64,000 nt of DNA from Dactylonectria macrodidyma. Taxonomy: Eukaryota > Ascomycota > Sordariomycetes > Hypocreales > Nectriaceae. The translations under genes were made by a program, and so were the position numbers. The stretch is taken from the NCBI GenBank assembly GCA_020744425.1, contig JAGMUV010000010.1, positions 744,001-808,000 on the forward strand. Direction: 5' to 3'. The notes under the pieces were generated by a model that was not told the origin of the DNA, did not search any database, and was given only the letters and a program-made list of their open reading frames with translations. Positions 11,059 through 21,995 of the stretch are shown one piece after another (within the stretch, counting starts at the first letter, position 1; each line of letters starts with the position of its first letter).

Positions 11059-11880
11059 ATGGCTCTCACACAGCCGAAACGAATTGCCATCTTTGGGGCA
11101 ACTGGCGGCACAGGTAGTGCCACAATCCGTTCTTTCATGAATCGCCAGGACTTTGGGAATTCCTCTTCCGAGCTAAGGCTCATGGTCCGCTCAAAATCCA
11201 AACTCTTTCGACTGATACCTGAACTCGCCTCCTTTTCAAATGTTCATGTCCGGGAGGGACAACTTACCGACACGCCAACCGTCCGAGACTGCTTACGAGG
11301 CGCCGATGTCATCATTTGCGCAGTAGGCGAGAATGAGAATCTCCCGGGTTGCCATCCAATACAGGACATTGCCAAGTCCATTGTTGACGGGCTCAATGAT
11401 TTGAAGTCGTCTTGTTCGGAGGAATGGAGAAGACCGCGGTTAATTCTCTTGTCATCCTCTACATGGAACGATCGCTTCGCCGCACAAGAGCCAGCGGTGA
11501 TTCTCTGGCTCCTCAAGACAGCATTTTATCATCCATACCTAGATCTCCGTCGGGCTACAGCAATTTTGGCGGCCTCGCCGGAGTTGTTATCGCTGTTACT
11601 TGTGCAGCCGTCTGCTCTTGTAGAAGATGAACCGAGTGGCATGGAAATCAGTACAGAATCGGTCGGAGTGGCTGTTACGTACTCAGACTTGGGCGATGCC
11701 TTCGTTGAATTCGCTTTGCAAGAATCCTATGCCGCGCTTAATGCAGTAGGTGTAACTAGCAAGGGCGAGAATCCTTTGCGGAAGTATGGCCTGGAGCTAC
11801 TGTCAAGAATCGCAAGAGGGTTTGTCGCAGGATACGTGCCTGGGTACTGGAAACTAAAGAATTTCACGAACCGAACCTGA
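11059..11880 (+). CDS. NmrA-like / SDR-a NAD(P)-binding protein
   Basis: Single-exon protein of 273 residues from the ATG at 11059. An N-terminal dinucleotide-binding turn (IAIFGATGGTGSATI) is followed by an Arg-Ser rich strand (LMVRSKSKL), a VREGQLTDT segment, and the DVIICAVGENEN strand, as in NmrA-like or NAD(P)H-binding PF13460 proteins. The catalytic Tyr-x3-Lys of classical SDRs is not clear, so it may be a reductase acting with a different site, or a redox sensor. No TM segment or signal peptide. It lies downstream of the DUF4243 oxidase in the same direction; in known anthraquinone clusters these two protein types often occur together. Confidence 0.72.
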   Translation: MALTQPKRIAIFGATGGTGSATIRSFMNRQDFGNSSSELRLMVRSKSKLFRLIPELASFSNVHVREGQLTDTPTVRDCLRGADVIICAVGENENLPGCHPIQDIAKSIVDGLNDLKSSCSEEWRRPRLILLSSSTWNDRFAAQEPAVILWLLKTAFYHPYLDLRRATAILAASPELLSLLLVQPSALVEDEPSGMEISTESVGVAVTYSDLGDAFVEFALQESYAALNAVGVTSKGENPLRKYGLELLSRIARGFVAGYVPGYWKLKNFTNRT

Positions 11881-12580
11881 GCTACATAACTGACCATCAA
11901 AGAAGATCAAGAATGATACGTCGGAAGTGATTCACGGAACTTCAGAGTGGTATGGAACAAGGATATACAAGTAGGAAGGAGGTTGTATTATGTTTGCTAA
12001 GATAACTAAAAAAATATAAAAAATAAAAACAAAAAATTGGTATTTGAAGCTCGAGTCAATAGTCATAGCCGAGTTGAAACTGTTTTTTGCCTTTGTTTGT
12101 GCCAGTAACTGAATTGCCTTCGATACAAATAATTAGTTGGTCACACCCATCGCTGGCAATCTCTGCCCTGAGTCGTATGATCAAATCTGCCCGGGAGCAT
12201 CTCGAAAGCATGCAAAGCTTCACCTTCCCATCTCCGCTAAGAGAGCACGAATAGTCTAAGCCAACGAACGAGCGACGAGTCGCCTCTGCAGACTGCAAGA
12301 GTGCTGAGGTCGGTAGAGCAACCTACCACGCAGGCAACTCGCACTTTTCGGTAATCCGGACTTTCGTAAAGAAGCGAGAGCCGAACGACAAGGCCCGTTA
12401 GTAACCTTCCCGCTAATCAGAAAAACCGCGGGACGGTGGGCCGGTCCGGTGCTCAAGGACTACTTTCCGCTCTCAACTGCGTCGGAATATCTTGCGAATG
12501 ACCGATCGTCAGGTCGGCTCAGCTTCCAGTTACATCGGGTCTTGTCCGCTGGCACTGGTCAATGATTAAGTGTTTCGGGC
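11881..12580. other. Intergenic region
   Basis: Non-coding downstream sequence with an A-rich run near 12005-12040. No gene supported. Confidence 0.4.
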
Positions 12581-12835
12581 GGCGTTCAGCCCGGAATTTA
12601 CAAGCTCCCCGAGAGATATTTTGATGAATTTGGCCCGCATCAAGCCACAGAGATGGCCGTGCCAGTGGGCTTACTGTTCGGATTCCTCCCGCTTTAACGA
12701 GACCCATAGCAGGTTCTCAGTGAACAATGCGGGGGTTATGGGCCCTTTTACAGGGAAGAATCATTCGTTTGATGCTGTCTGGACACGCACGAATGTACAC
12801 GGCAATGAGCCAATTCCTGAGCGGGAGATAAAACG
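12581..12835 (+). pseudogene. Short-chain dehydrogenase/reductase relic
   Basis: An open stretch contains SVNNAGVMGPFTGK followed by SFDAVWTRTNVHGN, which matches the NNAG motif and the following helix of SDR enzymes (compare NNAGVM...DG...TN..G). No Rossmann start (TGxxxGxG) and no YxxxK follow in frame, and there is no plausible start codon or splice plan. It is read as the remains of an SDR gene. Confidence is limited because only about 30 residues are diagnostic. Confidence 0.4.
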
Positions 12836-12980
12836 GTCACTGAGATCTCATATATAAAAATAATGATGCCATAGGCTCTTGGCTCCTTTTCAAGACCCCT
12901 ACACACGTGACGAGAACCGCTCTTGATTGACAGCACGGTCCCAGAAAAGTCATCAATTGTCTCGTTATCTTTCTACTATC

Positions 12981-13776
12981 ATGGCGGACTGTTGTCTCAA
13001 AGGGCTTCGGTGGGAGGCCAAAACAAAAGGTCGCGATGAAAATGTCGCAGGGCTCAACTGCTATGCTACAGGCTCGAACAAAGATGTGGCCATCATAGTA
13101 ATCCATGACCTCTTTGGTTGGACCTTTGAGAACATTCGGATCCTTGCCGATCACTTTGCTGAAGAAGTTGATGCCACTGTCTATGTGCCTGACTGGTGAG
13201 TTCTTCCCCGGACCGAATCAACGACGAATAAGGTGTCTCATTAAACCTATATTTCATAGTTTTGGCGGAGAGGTCTTGCCAACTGATATCCTCTTGGATC
13301 GGACCCGATTCAATGAGCTCGACTTGGGCGCATTCCTCAAGCGCAACTCCAGGTCTGTGCGAGAACCCGAGATCATTAGATTTGCGGAATCATTGAGATC
13401 GTCTTATTCTCGCATTGGGGCTATTGGGTACTGCTACGGTGGATGGGCAGTCTTTCATCTTGCGGCTAAGGGAAAAAATCTCGTCGATTGCATATCTACT
13501 GCCCACCCATCGATGCTCGAAAAGCAAGACATTACAAACATCAATGTCCCGACGCAGATTATAGCACCCGAGTTTGATCATATTTTTACTGAAGAATTGA
13601 AGGCGTACAGCCTGGGGGCTTTACCAAAGACGGGTGTTGCATACGATTACCAGTACTTTCCTGGACTCGAGCATGGGTTTGCCATAAGAGGGGATCCAGG
13701 GAAACTTGGCGAGAGGGAGGGGATGGAAAGAGCCAAAAATGCAGCATCGCTCTGGTTTCGAGAGTGGCTGCACTAG
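12981..13776 (+). CDS. Dienelactone hydrolase-family alpha/beta hydrolase
   Basis: Two exons (12981-13195, 13260-13776) give 243 residues, the usual size for this family. The first exon carries IIVIHDLFGWTFENIRILAD (oxyanion strand and loop) and YVPDC. The second has the nucleophile elbow GYCYGG with the catalytic Cys, then APEFDHIFT with the Asp, and LEHGF with the His, completing the Cys-Asp-His triad of dienelactone hydrolases. The family hydrolyses enol lactones made in aromatic breakdown. No signal peptide. Its position between ring-opening genes and the class II aldolase fits a hydrolytic step after ring cleavage or Baeyer-Villiger oxidation (inference). Confidence 0.85.
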
Positions 13777-14207
13777 CGCTGATCTTACACTTGGGGTGAG
13801 ATGGGTTGGAGTCAAGCCGCGTTCAACACAATAGAATCGGATTGTTTTACACGATGAAACTCTATCAACCTTGTTCTGTGTGACAGCATGGGCTCTTTAT
13901 CTTACAAACAATTGAAGCATTGTACTTGGGATAAGAGATTCCACAATGGTATTAGCAAAGTGAACCTTTGCTGTGTGAAAGGAGCTCGGCGGCCGGTTCA
14001 TGAACGTTACCTACAAGGGGCCGGTGTCTCGGATCGTTACGTCCGAATCTAAAAACACTCGCAAGTAGTGCCTGGTCCTCTAAAATGCCTTGGACAGTAT
14101 ATATTTCACCACGCTTTCTTCTTTCAAAGGCACCAATGCAAAGTACACGATACTGAGGCGTATACATTTTTTCTGGCAGCTCTTGATATTCCCTTGACAC
14201 CTCCACC
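13777..14207. other. Intergenic region
   Basis: 430 bases between co-oriented genes; contains the presumed aldolase promoter. No other signal. Confidence 0.35.
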
Positions 14208-15005
14208 ATGGAAGTCATCGCAAGTGAATCTTTAATTCTTCAAGTGTACTACCGCAAGTTTATTTACGGCTGCCACATCCTTCACTTGAATCGAGTACTC
14301 GACGCTTACGGTCACATTTCGTTTCGACACCCTCTTCGCCATGATGTCTTTATCATGTCACATTCAATTGCTCCCGCAACTATCTCATCACCTAAGGACC
14401 TAATAGCCTACAAAGTCGACAACGCAGAGCCAGTCGAGTTCACATCCTCAAAGGGCTATGAAGAAAGAAGGATCCATTCAGAGATCTACAAGCGTCATCC
14501 ACACATCCACGCTGTTGTTCATAGCCATTCAGAGGCGGTAGTTCCTTATGCTATCTCGGTCGCGCCATTAAGAGCATGTTATCACATGGCGGGTTTTCTA
14601 GGCGCTGATGGTGCTGCTGTGTTTGATATCGCCAAGCATAGAGATCCGGCTCAGGGAGCTGATATGCTAGTCCGCAACGAGCAGACGGGAGCGGCTCTAG
14701 CCAAAACCTTTGACAACAGCAACCGGGTTACACTCATGCGCGGCCATGGGTTTACCGTGGTGGCGGACAGCATTGAGGTAGCCGTCATGTGGGCTATATA
14801 TACACAAAAGAACGCAGCCATCCAAACTACTGCCGCAACACTTCAATCCACGTACGGCGGTACTGGATCGGATATGCCTTTGTCTTACTTGAGCAGCGAG
14901 GAATCTTCAGTTGCCAGGGAGATGACGAAGCGGACGGTTGAGAGACCATGGCAACTATGGGTTAGAGAAGTTGAGTCGTGTGGTCTGTACGTGAACACGG
15001 CATAG
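14208..15005 (+). CDS. Class II aldolase/adducin-family protein
   Basis: Single exon, 265 residues. The N-terminal helix region ends in DAYGHISFRHPL, the phosphate/substrate loop of the family. HPHIHAVVHSHSEAVVPYA provides the paired metal-binding His, and MRGHGFTVVAD the third His, with a conserved Glu after the HSH block. These zinc enzymes perform retro-aldol cleavage, decarboxylation or epimerisation of small hydroxy-acids and hydroxy-ketones. No signal peptide. As a neighbour of ring-cleavage and hydrolase genes, it could release a small fragment such as pyruvate from an opened ring (inference). Start in good context (ACCATGG). Confidence 0.85.
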   Translation: MEVIASESLILQVYYRKFIYGCHILHLNRVLDAYGHISFRHPLRHDVFIMSHSIAPATISSPKDLIAYKVDNAEPVEFTSSKGYEERRIHSEIYKRHPHIHAVVHSHSEAVVPYAISVAPLRACYHMAGFLGADGAAVFDIAKHRDPAQGADMLVRNEQTGAALAKTFDNSNRVTLMRGHGFTVVADSIEVAVMWAIYTQKNAAIQTTAATLQSTYGGTGSDMPLSYLSSEESSVAREMTKRTVERPWQLWVREVESCGLYVNTA

Positions 15006-15693
15006 ATAGTACTTTAGTGCCAAAGCCCCCGTTAGCTAGATGGGGTTCTCTATACAATGACTCCAAGTTTGATGTACAATGTTTTAAATTAACCCGTTAT
15101 AATCCTAGAACCTTTCTAATTGGCAGCGTCAATTGAAGTGGAGTCATTAAACGAAAACCTGGCGTAACATTGACTGCACTCACACCATCAGACATTCCAA
15201 TCGAGTTAGTCAACCAACTCCTCAAGATTGATCGAATGAACAACTCTGATCCGCAGATGCTTAAGCGAGCCTATCATGGCTATGTAACAAAAAACCGGGA
15301 CTCTATCGACCGAGCATGGGATGGGCGGAGATCGGACAATCTCGAAGAGTCCGGGTTCCGAGTTTCCAGTTTCGGCCTCCGCTAAAATGTCCGAGCCGAC
15401 GAAATGCATCATCCGCCACGATCCCGCCAGTCTTTGAAATCCGTGCATTTCAACTACTGCTCGGGTCTCGGGCCGACCTTTTTTTTTTTGATCGGCCACG
15501 CAGGGGAATGCTTTCTATTCCCCCTCACAGAATCGCATTTCGGAAACGGACCCGGGATGGATGTGAAGGCATTTTACGGGCATGTTTTTCACAAGCGCGG
15601 TTGCTTATAATGGAATGTTCACGGTGAACAACCAAATATTGGGCCAACATTATGAGATCCGAAAATACAAGAAAAAAAATACCGTGACCCAAG
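15006..15693. other. Intergenic region
   Basis: About 690 bases. A poly-T run lies at 15480-15489. Frames that stay open here have no recognisable protein content. Holds the promoter for the next gene. Confidence 0.35.
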
Positions 15694-16725
15694 ATGGCAA
15701 CAACAAACTTGGGAGAGTTAAACAGGCAGAATGAATCTGGCCCGCGACTAGAGCGCTCTTTCACACTCCACTTTCAAGGAGATTGGGGCATGGCCAACTT
15801 CCATCGCATATGTTCCTGGCTTTCACAGCAATTTTGCGATCGTACGGGACCACGAAGTCAAGTCGCTATCTGGAATCTACGTGACGGCGGTCTCGAGGCC
15901 GTCACTAACGTCTCAGAGGGACGCGTACACCTCTCCATCTCAACGCCTGCTCAGCTTATGACTACGGCCCTCACTGGCCAAGGCATCTTTCAACCTTATG
16001 GGCCTATGCCGTCGCTTCGTGCTCTCGGAGTGCTCCCTCAGGATGATCGTATGGTTCTCGCCATAAGTCCCAAGTACAACATTCGTTCCTTTGCGGAACT
16101 GCGCCAGCAGAAACCAGCTCTGAGAATAGCCACATCGCATAACGACGGCACCAACTTCATTGGTTATGTTGCATCTGAGATGATGAAAGCTCACGGCATT
16201 GACGACGCCGAGCTCAAATCGTGGGGAGGGGAGTATATCACGGCAACACGCCCAGAGGAAGCTATGGCTTTGGTGATGGGAGGGAAAGCAGATGCTTTGC
16301 TCCAAGAAGCTATCATGACACCTTGGTGGGAAAGCGTGATTGAGGAAAAGGGTTTTATCCCTTTGCCCGCCGAGCCTACCGCACTGGTTCGCTTGGCGGA
16401 CAGCAACCCCGGAGCTACTCAACCTGATGCAAGCCCTCTACCAGCAGGATTTTGGCCCTCGCTGAGAGAGCCATTGCCCTGCCTCGACTTCGCCGACTTT
16501 GTGGTGCTAGTTCGCGACGACCTCCCAGAGGAAGTCGCCCACTTGCTGACCTGGTGCTTGGTCGAGACACGTGCGAGTCTGGAGGGTCAATACCACCATC
16601 TGCGCCCAGAGAAGAGCCCTCTGACATATCCTCTTGAACCGGAAAAGATGGCGCGGTCTCCTGTGCCTTTACACCCAGGAGCCTACAGATATTACAAAGA
16701 GGCTGGAATTATTTCGCTTGCTTAG
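15694..16725 (+). CDS. TAXI/NMT1-like periplasmic-binding-fold protein (intracellular, orphan)
   Basis: Single exon, 343 residues. The start FTLHFQGDWGMANFHRICSWL and the following GGLEAVTNVSEGRVHLSISTPAQ resemble TAXI-type TRAP solute-binding proteins, where a residue pair samples 'a set of values' and reports binding. Later blocks FAELRQQKPALRIATSH and ATRPEEAMALVMGGKADALLQEA match the second lobe (NMT1/THI5-like). No signal peptide and no TM segment are visible, and no TRAP membrane subunit is nearby. In bacteria this fold delivers organic acids to a transporter. Here it may be a cytosolic ligand-binding protein or an enzyme that uses the cleft; either is unusual. A bacterial origin is possible, since it is intronless in an intron-rich neighbourhood. 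Confidence 0.68.
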   Translation: MATTNLGELNRQNESGPRLERSFTLHFQGDWGMANFHRICSWLSQQFCDRTGPRSQVAIWNLRDGGLEAVTNVSEGRVHLSISTPAQLMTTALTGQGIFQPYGPMPSLRALGVLPQDDRMVLAISPKYNIRSFAELRQQKPALRIATSHNDGTNFIGYVASEMMKAHGIDDAELKSWGGEYITATRPEEAMALVMGGKADALLQEAIMTPWWESVIEEKGFIPLPAEPTALVRLADSNPGATQPDASPLPAGFWPSLREPLPCLDFADFVVLVRDDLPEEVAHLLTWCLVETRASLEGQYHHLRPEKSPLTYPLEPEKMARSPVPLHPGAYRYYKEAGIISLA

Positions 16726-17362
16726 CTCCAGTTAAGAGACTTGACTGAATTCATTTAACATATAGCATATATGATCGAGCAGCCTGCTTAAGCAAATGCC
16801 CACTTTATGATTATGCAACTAGTAATATTGTAAGGCTCTTTCTTAAAATAATACTTGAATAAATCTCGTTTCAAAAGAAGCCTCTCAATGTCCGTCGCGT
16901 GTAATGGCGACATCTGTCCTAGTTTATCGCTGTTTCGGAATCTTCAGCTCCTTTTCCGAGCCACACTTCGGAGATCGGCTCCAATAGATGTAGTACACTT
17001 GCAGCAGTACGGACAAGCTAGGCTTTTATCCGTTTTCCCCTTCCCCCCTCTCCCTCCCCACGGGCGCTTGGTAAGAAAATTCAGACATTTTTCCTAGCTT
17101 TGGAGCCCCTCTTAGCACTACGCCCGCGATGCCGAAAATGTCCCCTACATTAGGGTTAATGCACAATTAACTGGTTCCGTGATCCCGTAGCTAGCTTTTC
17201 CCAATTCCAATTAAATAGTACTCGTCTACAACACCACTTTAATACACATCTCGTGTTTAGTCGCGTCACATTAATCAACTGAGCAAACCAAAGGCTCCCT
17301 AACCCCCCGAGAACAGACTTCAAATTGGTGATTATAGCTCTAGAATAATTAACGGTGAAACA
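16726..17362. other. Intergenic promoter region
   Basis: About 640 bases upstream of the second EthD gene. A pyrimidine run (CCCCTTCCCCCCTCTCCC) lies near 17038-17056, a feature of many fungal promoters. Nothing else seen. Confidence 0.35.
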
Positions 17363-17939
17363 ATGGGCGACGAATTCAGCGGTCAGGGCCAGGAGTTGGA
17401 GCAGCTACTCTGCCTTACTATCACAGCGTATCAAAAGCCTGGCCTGAGCGAAGATGAATACCGCGAGTATATGACCAAATCTCACGCCCCGTTAGTCAGT
17501 GGTTTACTGGAGAAATACGGAATCGTCCGCTATACGATGGTATTCCACCCCTATAAAAACAGAAATCCCGGACAATCACTGACTTTCTACAGACGCATAA
17601 CAATTCCAAGACAAGACCATTACTTTCCCAGCTAGCCGACCCCCACTTTTCCAACCTCTCCGACTATGACTGCGTTGTTCAATTCGTTTTCAAGAGTCTA
17701 GAGGACTACAAGCGCATGATGGCCGACCCATTTTTCGTCAACAATGTCGCCCCGGACCATCTCAAGTTTGCTGATATTGAAAGATCAACGTGAGTATTCA
17801 GTTTGTTTGTCGTCGTTTCGAACTTTCCAGCTTTTCTTTGACCTACGAATTATTACGCTCCATTGTGCTAACGAGTCTCAGCATGGTAATCGGGTACTTC
17901 GAAGAGTTCGTGAATGAATCGAAAGTCATAAATAAATAG
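17363..17939 (+). CDS. EthD-domain protein (second copy type)
   Basis: Three exons (17363-17539, 17593-17789, 17882-17939) give 143 residues with matching phases. The pattern [30 protein letters not shown] is a typical EthD start with the conserved HAPLV. After the first intron [14 protein letters not shown] and [16 protein letters not shown] follow, then [17 protein letters not shown], then [10 protein letters not shown]. This matches fungal EthD proteins found in polyketide clusters, often annotated as dehydratases or decarboxylases. It differs clearly from the EthD protein at 3265-3777, so it is not a recent duplicate. Cytosolic; the reaction is unknown. Confidence 0.8.
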
Positions 17940-20294
17940 TGCTATGGAATCATTGATATTAAGATATTCCTTCTTTGGCCATGTCTCTCACCTAAGAAAA
18001 AAAACACAACTCAAGCATATCCAATCCCAATGCTTCCTGCCAAAAATCAAGCGTTGTCAGATCTTACGAGCTAAGGCTCTAAAATGTAGATAAATGCATG
18101 ACTAGCCAGTATGCTATACCCGTAGTAGCTGCACTTGATCTTCCTGTCAAACCACACTCCGAGTTAGTGTGTACTGGTGCCTGTTGTTTCTAGATGTCAA
18201 ATTTCACGTGAGTTCCAGTGACATTTACTCCTGAAGCAATGTCTCTGAGAGGAGCATCAGGTTTTTGGGTTTGTTACGGTGAACCGCCTCCTTCATTACC
18301 GAAAGTAGACAGCATACCGTAGGAAGATGTCCTGCTGGACCTGGAACAAGTGAGAGAAAATGAGTCCCAACGGTATCATAATGCCATCCAAAGGCTGGGA
18401 AACCGATCCCGCTCCTATAGATGCTCGGTATGAGTGAGGGAATGTGGCATGTGTCTTGTCCTCTTCCTCCCCCTTCAGCGTTTCTTGTATTCCAGTACCC
18501 ACGGGAGGTTATTCAGAGCAGCATTAATAAATCGGACCCTCATATGTGATACCATGAAATCCTACATTACAAGGGAATGCTCATTCAACCTATATCACGC
18601 CATCTTTTCCTCAAGCAACTACATATCAGATAAGATTGATAGCTAGGCACACGAGATGTTGAAGACTGAACCTCTCCTGGGGATTCGCTGGGATTGAGTA
18701 TCTTGTCATTGTAGTTCAGATGCAGCGCTACCGTCTGATGCTAAACCTCCGCCTCTCACTACTGGAGATGTTACCAGTGTTGAACAGTTTAAGGAGAGTC
18801 TGATATACAAAATCGTCACGTCAGATATTTCCCTTAATGATGTGGAACATGGCACCTTTCGACACCACTTACGGACTGTTTCCGCTGTCATCAAAGCCTC
18901 TTTTCCTCTCCACACTTGAAACAATGGGATTGCTTAATCTATTCCTGTTGGGACAGTGTGACTAAGATAGCCCGATCTACTGGTGGCTAGGATGTTGATA
19001 CCTTGTAGCGAGCTGCGCTCCTCTCACACGACTTAGGCCATTCATTCTCATTAACTTACATTATCACTCTAACACTCGGCGAAGATGCAAGGAGCCAAAC
19101 CTAGACGTGAGACGGCGGCGCGGCCCAATCCAGTTAAACGATGCCTGTCCTCAATGTCTTACTAATGCTGGATCGTGGCTTTCTCATCAGTTACTAGAAC
19201 AAATAAAGCCGAGATAATAAACAAAAGAGTCACTCCCTTGATGTTCAATGACTCCGAACGGCATATCGATACTGGCTGGGGCATTGTTCTCAACAACATG
19301 GTTCTCGAAAATATTCAATTGGGATCGTCAAGCTATAGGGTAGCTTGTTCTGTTGTTGCAGGAGGTGGAAGATTACAATGCAGGTAGTTAGCCCTGGCTA
19401 CTACTGCCTTGTGATGGGAACTAAGCCTACCGACCACATCATAAGTACCGGCTTTATCCAAAAGTTAGGAAACGCCATCACCATGGAGAGGGGGTACTAC
19501 CACACGAGTGATTTCAGAAGATATAGTTCTTCCCGGACCAAAATGGGACAGGTTAAGCCGGTCCGAATTCAGGTTTAGAGATGCCTACATGAATGTGTCA
19601 CGCTGAGTAAGTAGTTTCCGTCAGTCCGCGTCACCCTTTTTATCAATTGACCCCCCTTCCTTGCTGCCGTTGGCTGATGATGCCCCCGAAAAGAATTCCT
19701 AGCTCGTACTTGAACCTCATGCCATATTCCACGATCAACCTCAATGGGAAATCCTATGAAAGCGAGAACTTAGATTGGTAGTTGATTCAAGGCATTGGTT
19801 GTGAGATATATGAGGATCGCAGCCCACAACATACTATCTACATCCCAGCCACCAGCAGATCGAACGATCCATACCATATAGTCTCAGCAAATATCCGAGT
19901 CCTTTTGTCAAGAGCGGGCGAGTAGAGGACCGGAGAGGAAATGGACCTGTTGTCTTGTAGGACTCGCCACTCCGCATCTCCAACTGATTGGCCCAAAACC
20001 CCTCATCGTCTACTCCTGTCGCAAGGAATGACTGAATGGGTAAAGAGATTTGTTTCAGCATATTTCTAAAGGTGTCTGCGCCGTCAAGGGTGAGTAACTG
20101 GTACCGGAAACTTAAGAAACAACAGGTATGTTCACATGTCAACATATTCCATCATCTCCACTCACAATATAAAAGCCAAGATTTAAAACATCATGAGATA
20201 GAAAATTAATAGCCTTTGTCTCTGCTTCCTTCCATTAGTTCGGTGCGACAGGCTTTAAGCAAGTCATAACTAGGGTACCTATAGTTGACACGTT
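17940..20294. other. Long intergenic region, weak gene fragments
   Basis: About 2.35 kb with no gene model I can defend. One frame at 19230-19380 (+) has GWGIVLNNMVLEN, slightly like GH55 glucanase, but stops follow. A minus frame at 19834-20145 is open for 103 codons with no recognisable domain. These are best seen as relics or chance frames. Confidence 0.35.
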
Positions 20295-21995
20295 TTAAGA
20301 TCGCTTTGCAGCGTGTTCGCCTGCTCTTTTCCCGGAAAACACTCCATCGGCAATTGACAATCCGCTTACGTACCCATTTGAGCATATTCCGACTGCATTT
20401 CTTCCAGCTGCATACAACCCTTCGATTGCAGTGTCGTTCTCTCGAAGAACTAGTCCAGATTTTCCATCAACGCGCAAACCCCCTAATGTGAGCCCATGAA
20501 CAGCCTGAATTCCATCAACCCGGGAAGAAATGTCAAGGCCGTAGAAAGGAGGTTTCAGGATAGGGGTACAATACTCAGCATCCTTATTCATGGTATCTCT
20601 TTTTCCTTTGGCAATTGCATCATTGTACTCAACGACAGTCTGGCGAAGTACGTCGACTACGATATCCAGTTGTGTAGCGAGATCTTCTATCGATGGAGCC
20701 TTCTTATGGTCCCAGATTAGCCAATGAAGCCTCTGGAGGAGCAATGGTGACTGAGTCTGTTGATATAGCTGTTGTTTGGCTTTGGCCCATTGTGTCGAGT
20801 CAAGAACAAGGAAGCCTTTGCTGTCATTCTGTCGAATCATCTTGTCACTCAGAGTAGCTCCGTATATGTCTTCAGCAATGAATCGCTGTCCAGCCTGTGA
20901 CACCACCACCCCTTCAAGAAGAGCTGTTGGAGGATACAAAAAGCGCCAAGCGGACATGTTGTCCATCTTGCGCAATGACCCTCCAACAGACTGCCCGAGC
21001 CGAATACCCGACCCATCGTCGCCTCTTGTACCTAGAGGGGCAACCTTGGAGAAATCGGTGGCGTATCGCTGCCGCATGGCCGGATTGAAAGCAAAACCAC
21101 CAGCTGCTAGAATGACGGCTGGAGCGTTTAGCTTGGATGCTAGAGCCTTTCTTTTCCACAGAGTGTCTGCTCGATCCAAGATTCTTGCCGCAAGGTTTGG
21201 AAGTAGAAGCTGATGCTGCTGGCCGAGGGAAGTAAGGGTCTTGTGCCGCTGAAAAGCTTTGGATGATGTATTGAGACTTTTGAATTCAACGCCGCTAGTG
21301 ACACCTTGATCATCGAGAAGAATACGCTCGACCTTGCTGGTGGGTAGCACGCGGACCCCTAGTTTTAGGGCACTTTTGAACAAAGCTTGCCACAACGCTC
21401 CACCAGAAAACCCTGGGCTAGCCATCCTGTGACCTCGAGGCGCTGGCTTTGCGATCTTGCTAAAGGGGTGTGACTTCTCATTGCCTGAGAAATAAAGGTA
21501 ATGCTTATCGGTTGGATAACTTGTCTTGTAGGGGCAGAGAGAACCCTCGAACTTGGCTCCGTGACGTTGCATCCACTCCAAACGAGAAACGCTTCCATTA
21601 CAAAAGGCTCTTAGAGTCTCTTCATCAACCGCGTCTTTCGTCTCTTCTTTGAGATAACGGAACATGTTTTCCGGCGTGTCTTCGCTGTATCCTGCGGCCT
21701 TTTGTTGATCTGTGCCGCCGCCTGCGTAAACCACACCCCCAGACAGTGCTGTTGCGCCACCTCCGTGAGAGTCATCCAGCAAGATCACAGAAGCGCCTTG
21801 TTCAGCTGCGGCAATGCTTGCAGAGACGCCAGCCACTCCAGCACCAACAACGATGATATCTGCATCCCGAGGACGAGTGGTGTTCGAGTAGTGGCGAATT
21901 AGGAAAAAGTGAGGCCGACAATGAGCTGATGGATAAACCCGGTCCAGCTTTGATGAAAGCTTTGTGTGTACGGACCTTGGTAACAGGCGCAACAT
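20295..21995 (-). CDS. FAD-dependent dehydrogenase, fumarate reductase/KstD superfamily
   Basis: Single exon, 566 residues. The FAD Rossmann motif is DADIIVVGAGVAGVSASIAA, followed by a D-D at the strand end. The SGG block (GGATALSGGVVYAGGG) and ILAAGGFAFNP belong to the fumarate reductase/succinate dehydrogenase flavoprotein superfamily. The C-terminal substrate part has LTLGGLRVD and GLYAAGRNAVGICSNGYVSGLSIADG. It is distant from the two KstD-like paralogues at 30535 and 34790 and lacks their PGDLGTKGG block. The first 40 residues are Arg-rich with few acidic residues, suggesting mitochondrial import. It probably oxidises or reduces a C-C bond next to a carbonyl or carboxylate; substrate unknown. 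Confidence 0.85.
   Translation of the reverse strand: MLRLLPRSVHTKLSSKLDRVYPSAHCRPHFFLIRHYSNTTRPRDADIIVVGAGVAGVSASIAAAEQGASVILLDDSHGGGATALSGGVVYAGGGTDQQKAAGYSEDTPENMFRYLKEETKDAVDEETLRAFCNGSVSRLEWMQRHGAKFEGSLCPYKTSYPTDKHYLYFSGNEKSHPFSKIAKPAPRGHRMASPGFSGGALWQALFKSALKLGVRVLPTSKVERILLDDQGVTSGVEFKSLNTSSKAFQRHKTLTSLGQQHQLLLPNLAARILDRADTLWKRKALASKLNAPAVILAAGGFAFNPAMRQRYATDFSKVAPLGTRGDDGSGIRLGQSVGGSLRKMDNMSAWRFLYPPTALLEGVVVSQAGQRFIAEDIYGATLSDKMIRQNDSKGFLVLDSTQWAKAKQQLYQQTQSPLLLQRLHWLIWDHKKAPSIEDLATQLDIVVDVLRQTVVEYNDAIAKGKRDTMNKDAEYCTPILKPPFYGLDISSRVDGIQAVHGLTLGGLRVDGKSGLVLRENDTAIEGLYAAGRNAVGICSNGYVSGLSIADGVFSGKRAGEHAAKRS

Noticed and set aside
18290..18930. Minus-strand frames with hydrophobic pieces resembling an MFS transporter
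   Set aside because: The hydrophobic stretches are short and in different frames, and no conserved MFS loop motif was found.
19175..19580. Possible GH55 glucanase fragment (GWGIVLNNMVLEN)
   Set aside because: Only about 13 residues are suggestive, the expected following Trp-Gly block is absent and stops follow; too weak to call.
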